In this document: positions 1 through 10,700 of the stretch, piece by piece | How the letters are laid out: each line of letters begins with the position of its first letter | Numbering within the stretch: the first letter of the stretch is position 1 | NCBI RefSeq assembly: GCF_905163445.1 | Contig: NC_053184.1 | Span: 2,170,001 to 2,234,000, forward strand | DNA: 64,000 nucleotides | Origin: Pararge aegeria | Taxonomy: Eukaryota; Arthropoda; Insecta; Lepidoptera; Nymphalidae | Direction of reading: 5' to 3' | Notes under the pieces: generated by a model | Database searches by the model: none | Told to the model about the DNA's origin: nothing | The model's input: only the letters and a program-made list of their open reading frames with translations | Program-made: the position numbers and the translations under genes

Positions 1-84
1 TGCCAAGATTGTTGATAGATATACAAAATGTAAAGATACAAATACATCTATAATTTAAATAAATATAAAATAGTAGAATTATTT

Positions 85-255
85 ACGGAAAGCATATCAA
101 CCCATTACCGGCCTGCTACAGGGCACGGGTCTCCTCCAACAATGAAAAGGGGTTAAGGCCACACTGATGTGAAGTCCACCAATCACTGAGTTCAGTCAAT
201 GGTGGACTTCACACACCTTTGATCCTTCACCGTTAAAGGAAGCAATTATTTGCTA
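85..255 (-). repeat. tRNA-derived SINE, family B, 3' part
   Basis: The stretch matches, in reverse orientation, the tail of a repeat seen many times in this window. The shared parts are the 'ggtaatgggttgatatgatg' end, a 'gagacccgtgccctgtag' block and a 'ggtgaaggaaaac' block. Family B begins elsewhere with a tRNA-like A box (tagcgcagtgggtagg) and B box (gttcgaatcc). This copy lacks the tRNA-like head. It lies in the 3' flank of the USP gene. Confidence 0.7.
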
Positions 256-299
256 TAAATTGGTAAGGTCATTGAAGCCGATAAATCTCGGACATTTTT

Positions 300-500
300 T
301 TAAAATTCCTCTAAAAGTTTGCCCTGGACAGCTATCTCTCACCTGGTGATACGTGATGATGCAGTCTACGATGGTAGCAGGCTAATGTTAGGAGTCTAAC
401 AAGTTACCCATATAACATAGGTTTCTACTCGACATCGTAACGGAAAGCTAAAGCGTATGGCGATTGGCGGTACGTCTTTATCGGTAGGCTCGTACCTAGC
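300..500 (+). repeat. dispersed repeat, family D
   Basis: This copy shares 'gatgatgcagtct', 'gatggtagc', 'aggtttct' and 'ggcacgtcttt..tcggtag' blocks, in the same order, with copies near 19050-19265, 40780-41010 and 51960-52150. Orientation is arbitrary. No coding capacity is evident and the class is not resolved; a degenerate SINE is possible. Confidence 0.55.
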
Positions 501-679
501 ATCAGTGGAAAAGTGGAAAAAAGTTCAGAAACCTAACCAGACAGAATTCAGAAATGATAAGATCTCGAATTGCCACGCAGGGATCAAACCGGGTTTCCGA
601 CCACTGCGCTTGGTTGTTGAGGAACAAGTTGCTGTTGAGGAATTAAAACAAACACGCAGAGAAGATCACAATTTTTTAA

Positions 680-685
680 TTTATT
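680..685 (-). terminator. candidate polyadenylation signal of the USP gene
   Basis: AATAAA on the minus strand lies about 160 bp downstream of the USP stop codon at 846-848. It is the first canonical hexamer seen after the stop. The 3' end itself cannot be seen. Confidence 0.4.
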
Positions 686-845
686 ATGAAAAATATTTAC
701 AAATGAACGAAATCTAATAAGATGAATAATAATAGTTCATTCGATTCAGTGATCGAAACCAAACAAATCTCAATAACATATGCCTTTCCAACTTTAACAA
801 TATGGCATATACGTTAAATATATAAATTACTATGTTTAGTGAAAC

Positions 846-3800
846 TTAACAACTAGCATCTCTGGATTGATAAAATAGTATATATCCTGTCTCAGATGAT
901 TTCTGTATATCAGATGTTAGACCGTAGAAGTCTTCTATAGCAGATGCATCAATTTTCTGGAACAAAAATAGAATATGTTTAGAATACGGCAAAAATAGGA
1001 AGTTTTTTCCGTTACAACATAGACTGGATGCAAGAGGTTTCGATGAAGAGCTATTGGAGATCACGTCAAGCGATAAGGGTGCCTGTGCGCATGTCTATTT
1101 TATTTTATGTTGTAGTTGTTGAAGAGCATCCAGTAGCTGTGGTTCTGTAAAAAGCTGATTATTAAACCAAAAGTTAGGTGGAGAAGTTAGCGTCAAGCGA
1201 TAAAGGCAACTTCGCGCGTATGTGTTTTTAAAATTTTGTCAAGTACATACGTCCACTTTGTCATCATCGAAGAGCAGTCAGAAGCCGTGGCTCTGTACAA
1301 AGCTGATTATTAAACCATAACTTATGTGGAAGAGTTAACGTCAAGCGATAAAGGCACCTTTGCGTGTATGTATTTTTTAAATTTTGGGAAGTACATACGT
1401 CTACCATGTCGTCGTCGAAGAGCAGCCAGAAGCCGTGGCTCTTGACGATGCTGATGTAGTGCCCCCGGTTGGGCCCGGAGCCGCAGTGCACCACCACTGC
1501 CACCAGGTCGTACAGGCGGTCAGGGTTGACCGCGTCGTCCGACTGCGGAACATTGATCTAACATTACCATATACAGTGATGTCAATTCGGATTAAAATTG
1601 ATTGTTTCATGAAAACGAAGACGTCGGATTTGTAAAATTTATACCGTTTTAGGTTGCCTAGAAGATTTTTATAGCGATAAGGCTGCCTATTACACCTAAC
1701 GTTTGCTGTACTATTTTATGGTGAAAGTGTGACAAAGACAAAATTTGGGAATAAGCTATTCAACAGTTATCAGAAAGTAGTGAAACATCGTCTAATAACA
1801 ACAAGTAGTTACATTTCATCTGTACTCATTAGAAATGCGAAGTAATCCAACCATTTCATTTACTTTTGACATACGCACGCCCATGAAGTTTCGTATGTCT
1901 TGAGCATGAGTTATTGAATCAATGACATACTTTTTGTTGCATTTTGTTTGGTGTTACTAATTAATCTCCGATAGTAAAAAGTGTTTTAACCATTGATCGA
2001 TCGTAAAATCGAAAATGAAGTTTTGATATTAGAGTATTTTTCTACTATAAAGCACACTGCACAGACGATATATTGACAATGCTCTAAATATTGACAGTAA
2101 TATCACGTGTGTATGCGGTCTGCCTAATACTTAAATACATTTTCTTACTCTACTTTTCATTATTTATTGACACCTTAAATAAAAAAAAAAATCAAAATTT
2201 CAATGTTTCTTAAATTAAAACCTAAATATTTTCAATTCCCTAACAAAAAGCTCTTGCAAATACATACCGTATTGAACAGTCGCAGTTCCAATGGGAAAAC
2301 AACTCGATGTGACACCTTAATATGCCTATTATACTGTTCCATGTATTTGAACCTCTTCAGATGTAACGCCAGTATGAGGGGCAGCTTTTTAACTCGCATA
2401 CGTTTCTGGGCCTCCTGGTAGCTACTGCAGTTATCGCATTTGAACTTGTTGTCATTACAGAGAGTTTCGGTATCGCTGAAGCATTTCAGACAGTGGGTTA
2501 TACTCGTGTTCTGGTCTACGTCCACCTGGAAAATGAGATAAGATAAGGTCTAGTACAAATATATATATATGATTTCTTCAGTACATGAGTATATCTTAAA
2601 GCGGTGATAGCCCAGTGGGTAGGACTTCAACTTCACTTTTTGGGGGCAGAGTTATAAACCCAGCACGCACCTCTAACTTTACTAGGTTATGTGCTTTTAA
2701 GGCAATTTAAATATCTTGCTTCAGCAGTGAAGGAAAACATTTGTGAGGAAATGTGCATGCCAGGGAGTTCTCCATAATGTTCTCAAAGATGTGTGGGGTC
2801 CACCAATCTGCACAGGGCCATCATGGCGGCCTTGACCTTTTCTAATAATGGAAGGAAACCCGTGCCCTGTATTGGGCCGGTAATGGGTTGATATGATGAT
2901 GATATATTATTCCACTACTAAAAATTAAAAGTCTATTTTGATTCGCCATTATTTTTCATAGAATATTAATCCCAAAACTAAAAAGTCTCTAACTTACCTG
3001 CAGAATAAACAAAATATTACTTGTTATCACTGCTAGACTGCTGAAATTTTGCCATAGGATACATGTTGTTCAATGAAAAAAAAAACAAAGTTTCCTGTGG
3101 GATTAGGAAAATTCATACAAACTTACTTGCAAGTCAAAAAAGTGTTCATCCTTACTGCTGACAGTCTCACAGTTCAGACACCGGGTCTCACTGGTAAGTG
3201 TACCCTGGAAGATCTCATGTACCCATGTGGGATCTGTATTCTGGCTCTGAGGTAATGTGCCATTGCATGTCACACCCTCTTTGTTACCATCTGTCTTTTG
3301 TAGCTTTAGAGTGCTCTGGTTTCTCTCAGCTATAAACATAATATAATATTACTGACCCAACAGACTTTGTTTAGCCCGTAAAAGAAGTGTTAGATTATAG
3401 TACCTAAAGCAATTTACCGGGTCCTATGGGATTATAAGTATTTTTTGCTGCATAATCAAATGTACTTTAACCAATTACTATACTTTGAAATATACTCTAT
3501 AACCAATTGTCATAGCCGACGCGTTTCACAGGAGTGAAGAAGGAAACATAGAGTTATTAAGCAAATATCTTTACTTAATCAGACTTAAAGACAAAATTGA
3601 TCTTTAAATGCAATACAGCTTGCACCAAAATTTCACACAACAAAATCTGGGTAAACTGTATAAATACAATTGTTTGCTGGAATTACCTTATCCATTACTG
3701 ATAGGGTAATTCTAGTAATTTACGTAATTAAGATATGTGCATGAATAGAATTTCTGTAGGAACTTACCTAAAATTATTTCATTAATATGGTTTATAAGAA

Positions 3801-5856
3801 AATTGAGAAACTCGTGTGCATCTTGTTGCATGTAGTTATCAAATTCCTCTGAAACAATTTAAATAAATAAATGATTAAATTGAGTTTAAGCTAATAACAA
3901 TTATGCTACTACATTTCAATTGTTGGGGAATTATACTATATTTTCTTTGACTTGCAATTGCACCTGCTCGTAGGTTATGATGTGAAGATGGTGAACTAAC
4001 CTGTTAAGCATGTTGCAGTTTTATTAAACCCATAACCGTAATCGGTTTATACTCAACATCTTAATAGATTGCCTTATCGCTTAGCGTCACATCACCATAA
4101 CATTATGCAAAAATCAAGTAGCCAAGAAAAATCAAGTATTTTATAAATTTAAAAAGCATATAATAATTTTCGGAACCGACAGGATTTGAACCTGCGACTC
4201 TCTGGCAATCACTGCCTAAGCGCTTTTTCCAATTAAGCTACTGCTCTCTTACCATCGATGCCAAAATTAGTATATGCCTTTTTACTACAGTCTTATAGCG
4301 ACTGTACATGTAACATTTTTATATTTATAAAATTGATAATTCCTCCAAGTATAGGTAAAAACACTAATAAAAAAAAAACAAGTACTTAAGAAAAATCTTT
4401 ATTTTGAATAAAATAACAATACAGCAGTGTTGTATCTCCCAAAAAGTATGGTTATTTGATTTGGCCTGTATAGTTATAGCAACATAATGTTTCTGAGATA
4501 TTTTTGAATTGCTGTTACTAGTGATTACTAGTCCCAACATGGTAGCGTACAAATAGAGTAACCAATTTTAATTTAGGTTATTTTTTTTCTTTCCCTTGGA
4601 AGAAGACTTAATCAAAAGCTGTTATTCAAGAAAATCTGCTGGTTTAACAAAATTGTTCTAAATTCCAAATTTGTTAATTCCTTTAACTTTAGACTCAAGT
4701 GGGTTTAGTTAATATCAACCTACTTTGCTAAATAAACCTAAAACAATATATGTAAATAAATAGTTATAAATTCTACTTACCTTTTTCTTTCCTCAATCTA
4801 GCAATAAATTTCTTAGGTGCTATGGATCCCACTTTCTTCTTTTGAGTGGCTATACTATAAAATAAGTCTGCAAGGCATGTTAGTAGTGTTTCCTTGGTCC
4901 TCTTATTCTTTGCCTTATATTCGAGGACTTTCTCTCTAAATGGGCGGCAGAAATACAAAGCTTGAAGCACTGAATTACTGTAGCAGGTGTTGCCAAACTG
5001 AAAGAGAAAAAAACTACTAAGAACAAAGTTTTTTCTTAGAAAAAAAATTAGCATTATATGATGTAGATGGTTTAGTTATCAGTAAGAGCTAAAAAGTCTT
5101 GAGTTTAATTTTAAAACAAATTTAAATTATTGAAGCCCACTTCAGTGTGTTTATATAAGTCCTATATAACTGCTAGCCACAATTTTAGGACATCCAATTA
5201 GAACATACTGTTCGGTAGAATTCAATTAGACTGTCCAGAGTACTCTAATGTTAGTGTTTTAACAATAATAATAATCTAAATAATATACATAAACTGAAAT
5301 GTGAAAAAAATCTAATGGTTTGACATCTTATCAATAGTAACACCACTGACAAATTAAAATTTTATAAGGTATATAGGAACCTACTTGAACTAGGAGTATT
5401 CTCCCATAGGGCACAAGAGGGCTAGAACCTAGAGTCGTAAAGCCAGGTATAAAGAAAGGATATCAAAAAAATGATTGGTTATCGTATTGTTTATAATAGA
5501 AGAGTTGCACTTACATTAACTAAACCAAAATAATGTTCGTTCGGTGGAAACTGCTCGGAGCCAATATCTCTCTCTAATTGTGATATATTTGCGCCCTGCA
5601 ACAAAAACATGACACCGCTATCTTCCGATCATTGTACTAGAGATTCCGATTAGATACCTAGGTATTTGTCGTGCAATATAAGGTTATAATTCAGATCACA
5701 TATCATTTATTGATGGACTTGCGGATGTGTGAACTCTTGCATCATTATTTACCTGTATTAGAAGATGTTTATTTTCATTCCTTTCGTAAATAATATCGAG
5801 TTTTCGCTTACCATTCTCTGTTGGAAGTTAAGGCCGAGATCCTGACATATTGACAT
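846..5856 (-). CDS. Usp12-46: ubiquitin-specific protease 12/46 orthologue, eight exons, complete
   Basis: This is a cysteine deubiquitinase of the USP12/USP46 subfamily (peptidase C19). In other animals the family works with the WD-repeat activators UAF1/WDR48 and WDR20. Minus-strand exons: 5856-5812, 5595-5515, 4997-4781, 3848-3768, 3329-3127, 2525-2268, 1542-1399 and 956-846. All junctions are GT-AG and the phases agree, giving 379 codons plus stop. Residues seen: Cys box FGNTCYSN with nucleophile C47; YMQQDAHEF near 119-127; two zinc-binding CxxC pairs (C192/C195 and C239/C242); LALHLKRFKYM before the palm; GPNRGHYIS with catalytic H323; and the WLLFDDD acidic site near 338-340. The protein ends GYILFYQSRDASC. 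Two starts are possible. The first ATG has C at -3. M15, at the end of exon 1, has A at -3 and G at +4 after splicing and would give a 365-aa protein beginning MGANIS, as in lepidopteran relatives I recall. SINE copies sit in two introns. Confidence 0.97.
1064..1440 (-). repeat. 148-bp tandem triplication of the USP exon 7 3' end (two pseudo-exons plus the real one)
   Basis: Three units repeat with an exact 148-bp offset: 'gaagagca' starts at 1121, 1269 and 1417, and 'cgtcaagcgat' starts at 1191 and 1339. Each unit spans the last part of exon 7, its splice donor and about 60 bp of intron 7. The unit nearest exon 7 holds the real exon end (donor at 1398). The middle unit keeps the donor but its Trp codon is TGA, so it has a nonsense change. 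The outer unit has lost about 21 bp including the donor, and its first 'cgtcaagcgat' is at 1064. The extra units lie wholly in intron 7 and should be spliced out. Confidence 0.85.
2598..2910 (+). repeat. tRNA-derived SINE, family B, near full length
   Basis: The copy starts 'agcggtgatagcccagtggg' (A-box-like), has a weak B box near 2650 and ends 'atgggttgatatgatgatga'. It lies in USP intron 5, antisense to the gene. Confidence 0.75.
4160..4245 (-). repeat. tRNA-like SINE head
   Basis: On the minus strand an A-box-like 'tagcttaattgg' and a good B box 'ggttcaaatcc' are spaced as in a tRNA. The two ends (GAGAGC... and ...GGTTCCG) cannot form an acceptor stem, and an A/T-rich tail follows. I therefore read it as a SINE and not a tRNA gene. 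It lies in USP intron 3. Confidence 0.55.
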
Positions 5857-7776
5857 TTGCAATCCTGTTGCCGCAACTTACAAACGGAACACGCGATTTT
5901 TAGCCAAGCGTATATTAATTGGAATACTATGCGGCTGTTTCTAGTTGCATACTTGGGTTTTCGCGTTGCGTACGCAAATTAAGCACAACACAAGTCAACT
6001 CACAGTCAACTCACATCCATGACAGCAAGTAAAGTAGTTAAATGACATTTCGTGTTTGGATTTTCCATATTCCATAGACAAAATTGCTACCACACCTTTC
6101 CAACGTCCTGATCGAGAAAAATATTAACAGGATTTTACAGATTTCTCTTATTTTCCCAAGATAAAATTTATGGCCGTCTCTAAAAAGAAAACTATTTCTA
6201 TGTTTTAAATTACGATTACTATTAGAAATAAATTAAAATTCATGAGTTATATCACTAACCTGAAGCGGTAGACCTACGAGTTTTCTGGTATAACGCGCTA
6301 CGTAAGCGTTAGCGGATTGGGATATATACAGTACCGATTACCTGTGAACGCGGTAAAAAAACTGTTTCCAGGATTACTTTCCCAACTTCAGAATATCTCG
6401 CATTAGAAAGATTTTAAGTGTAATTTTAATTCATAAATTCATTTAAGTATCCGGAAGTTTAATTTTTCTTCCACTACCAGCATCCCTCCATAACGGATTA
6501 GCATAAAATTATATTTATAATACAGTTTTGCTTATATGATGCTGCGACAACGTTAGGAACGAGAAGGCAGAAATGTTTATATAGAAATTTAATGGGAATT
6601 AAATGCAAAATTTTAATAAACATAAAATAAAGCCTCAATAGCCTTTGAAATTGCTTGTAATTTTATATAGATAGACCATAGACTTCATTTCATGTTAGGT
6701 TTCATGTCTGTACTCTGTGTTTTGTTTTAATATCTCATCCGTCATTTTTCATCTGAGAACACACGGGGGTGTAGGTATTGTTTTATCGAGAATCGTGCGA
6801 GAATCGAAATCCCTAATCGAAACAGGAATAGGGAACATTGTATAAACGTTGGTTATTAAAAATCTGTGCCAAGTTACGTGGAGGTGTTGACGTGGCCGTT
6901 TCCAGAAAGCCGCTGGAATTCTCAGCAGACTACAACTTGTTTCATACAAGTAAGTTCTCTAATACTGTTTATTTGATAAAATTTGCTGATAGTAATATAT
7001 TTAACTCCATTAAATATCGTGGTAGAAATCGCCGGTACAATACTTGCGAACCTAAACATTATAGTTGCGGTAGACTTAAATTTCAAATCCAAGTAAGTAC
7101 AATAGTTAACTAATATTTGTTTAGGTGATCTTAGTTAAATAGTTTCAGTTAAAGCGCAAATAGAATGTGTTTATTTAGCTTACAATTAATAGAGCTGAAC
7201 AGTTTTAAAAATTCAATTAATTCAATGTATGTATTCACCAGGCAAATTCAGTATATACATATATTCAATTTATACAACCAACTAGTTATAACTTTGTTGT
7301 GAAAAATCATTGATCAGTATATATATACAAATAACTTTTAATAAATTTAATGTATAATTAATACCATAGTATCATAATTAGTACCATAACTAAATCGGTG
7401 TGTTTTTAAATTTGGAAGTCTTTTAACGTTAGAGATTTTTTTTGTAAGCATTTTCAATCTCCATTTTGAATGTGTGTAATAAATGTACCCTGGGTATTCA
7501 AATGGGTAACCAGTAACTTGTATGTCATTAAGAAGAAAAAAATAAATTAATAGAATTAATTCTTGCTGAATAAAAATTTTCTATTGTGTATAAAAATAGG
7601 AAAAGATTAAAATTTTGGGGTTGCATTTGAACTTGCATAAAACTTAAACCCTACATATTCATAGATATTTTTAAAATTATTTAAATAGGCAGGACTGGAT
7701 TTTAAGTTATGTAAAAAAAAATATATAATTCTCTTATTTGCTTAATATTTAATGCACTCTCTTTTTTGATTTGCAG
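5857..7776. promoter_or_regulatory. head-to-head upstream region of USP12/46 and calumenin
   Basis: The two start codons face away from each other across this interval. The calumenin start exon is preceded by an acceptor (ttgcag, ending 7776) only 5 bp before its ATG, so an untranslated first exon must lie upstream. Two good donor candidates are 'caagtaagttc' (GT near 6950) and 'caagtaagtac' (GT near 7092). No TATA box can be assigned with confidence. No repeat was recognised here. Confidence 0.55.
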
Positions 7777-7781
7777 AAAAA

Positions 7782-10700
7782 ATGCTGCGGCCACTATTCA
7801 TAGCACTGACCATCACAGCCGTGATTGCTGGTGTGCGCAACCCTGAGGAGTCCAAGCGTATGATGGACCAACTCTCCGATGCAGAGCACTACAGGAGTGA
7901 GCTTCACAACAAGCAGTTTGACCATGATGCATTCCTCGGTGAAGACCAGGCTAAGACATTTGACCAGCTTCCACCTGAAGAGAGTAAAAGAAGATTGGGG
8001 TAAGGAGTCTTATTCTGCTTGCTTTTGAAGTGCTGGAATCATCAGCATCAACAAATCTGATAGGAGTCTTCAGCCATCGCTAGCTACCTAATGACAAAGG
8101 TGTGATGCTAAACAATTTAATGCTGCGGTACAAAGTTGTGTAGAAACAGCTTAGTGGTCTAGGTTTAATATAACTGCCATACCCCTAACAGGTAAGCTGG
8201 TTACCAATGGTTATGTTGTGTAAGGTGTACCAAATTACAAAGTCTTGTGCCACTTATTTATTTTTTATGAATATCCTTAGTATACTTACAGCTAGCCAAA
8301 ACGTATACTAAGTCAGTTACAGATATACAATACAAAAATATTAGTTCATTTGTCTGAATATAATTTAGGAACTTAGCTAAACTTATATTAAATATATCAA
8401 TTTGTTGGTGCTGAGCTTATTAAAATCAACTATGATGTTATTAAAAAACAAGAGCGGGGTGTATATCCAGGGGTGTTCTAAAATGCTTGAATAATTCAAG
8501 CAGATAAATAATTATGTGTTTTCTTCAAAACTCTGGATTATGCTTTGGCCAGTGATTTTTATTTTATATTAGCATTTGTCAATTTTTTTGTTGCGATCCA
8601 TATATTATAAAGAGGCATGATTAATTACTTTTTATTTGTAACCAACTTATGTTTATTTGTAACCAATAAACAACTGATTTTAAACATTCCTTTTTGTCAT
8701 TATTGTCAGGCATAATATATTTTAATCCTTTCAAAAGCGTCAGCTTAGTAAGTGTCAGCTTAGTACAGCATGTTATTGGGTCACATAATTAAGGGGATAA
8801 TGAAAAGTCAATATTATGGAAGGGGCCTCAAGTATCAACGTGGCTGAGTGGCGTGCACTTCATATATGTATGTTGCATTATATAGCATATATGTAGCACT
8901 GCCTACCCCAAAATTTTTGTATGTATCATAAAGAAGAAGGATTTTTTCTATTTCATGCCATCCTCCTTATTTATGCATAACCTGGTCAAAAAACTCGTGC
9001 ACGCGAATGAGGTGGCTAATAGAACATGTAACAACCTTCAGTTAATACGGGTGAAATCGCGGTAAACAGCTATTAGTAAATACAGTAGATATATATAATA
9101 ACAGTAACAATAAATACACCACCGCCGCGTTGCGTCGCTCGCATTGGCTTTAGGGTGTTTCTTAACGCACCAAGTTTCTTATAGTAATTTTGCCTCTTTG
9201 AGTTAGTAGGCCTTTGCCCTGCAGTGAGACATTAATAGGCTGAGGATGATGAATGAATTGTAGACACAAGAAATTTTAACTGGGTCACTGTTATAAGATG
9301 AGAATAAGTGACATGCAACTTCCTGTAGATTATCTTTTGCAGTGCATTATCTCGCCCACTAGGAATCTGGGTTAGTTAAACTAGGCGTATGCGGTAGCCG
9401 GCTAAGATCTACAGAGCTATTTATAAATTGTTTAAAGAACTTTAATACCTTTAGTTACGATATAAAGTAGAGGTTTCCATGCAATCCTATCATACAAACT
9501 TAATCGGATGATTATTATTGTTTATTGTATTAGATAGAAAACTAAGCAAAATATTTATCCCTAACTAGCAGTCCCTCACAACGTCGTCTGCGTTTATATG
9601 AGGGACAGCTACGGTTGACTTTTAAGCGATAGACACACAACGATAGTCTTTTAACCTTAAAAGATAGACATATATGCTGTCGCGGACTTTTTTTAGATCT
9701 TTTAGAGGTGAACAACTTTTTCATACATGATTTTATCAATACTTTTAACGTAAGCGTTAACGCAGCGCAGCGCAAGCTCTCAAATGGAAAAAAAACCCGA
9801 TTTTGGAACATTATTTATTGGTGCTATGCTCCTATTGGTCTTAGCATGATGATATACATAGGCGTATAGCCTTCTTTGATATCCAACACTGAAATAAATT
9901 TTCAATTCGGACCAGTCGTTCCTGAGATCATCGCGTTCAAGTAAACAAACAAACAAACTCTTCAGCTTTATATATTTATTTTAGAGCACTAACAACATGC
10001 ATATTAGGGATTTTTAAACATAGCACACACACAAAAACATGGACTGATATGCACGCCAATGACAAGTGCACATAGCATTTACAAAGCGTCATGTAAACTT
10101 AATTTGCAAAAAAAAATACACAAAATTTAAGCTTTATATTAGTATAAGATTACTTAGGACCTCAAGAGTAATACTATGACTTACTCATATGCTTGCTGTT
10201 TTTCTTGCACATAATCGCAACAATTAATATTTTTACGATGGGATCTTTCCCCGTTGCGTAGCCATCGTTTTTATGTTTATTTCTGGTTATGGAAGAGCGG
10301 TGTCTTCTGACACAGGGGTAGTATTGATTTAGTCGTATGGGATTTTCTAAGAATAAGCGTTTTAAATTATTGTATTATCTACAGTGGTATTAATACTTAC
10401 TACCTTTAGAAGAAGGCACCAGCCATAGGCGTTCGCAGTAATTTTATTTACCCAAATTACTTCAACGTTATCGCTGATACGTCGTCGATACTCGAAAACG
10501 TGTACTAATCTCACGCTTTTATAATATGATTCCTAAGGTATTTTGGACCTGCCAATGCATAAATTTAAAGAATAATTAAAAAAAAACATTTATTGCGAGG
10601 TTACTATATAATTGATGAATTTCTTAATGACAAGGTTGCTTGGAAGCATCCGTCCCCGCTTTCATCTCTCACAAGATAGAAAAATTGATGTTAAAATGTA

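Noticed and set aside
1384..1635. 83-codon plus frame across USP exon 7
   Set aside because: It is the antisense shadow of a GC-rich conserved exon.
4160..4245. Candidate tRNA gene with good A and B boxes on the minus strand
   Set aside because: The ends do not pair as an acceptor stem and the 3' side runs into a SINE-like A/T tail. The same applies to the tRNA-like heads at 28131, 36231, 39850, 45146 and 58925, which are all SINEs.
6749..7113. Overlapping 66- and 91-codon frames upstream of calumenin
   Set aside because: No homology recognised. The region is better explained as promoter and untranslated exon sequence.
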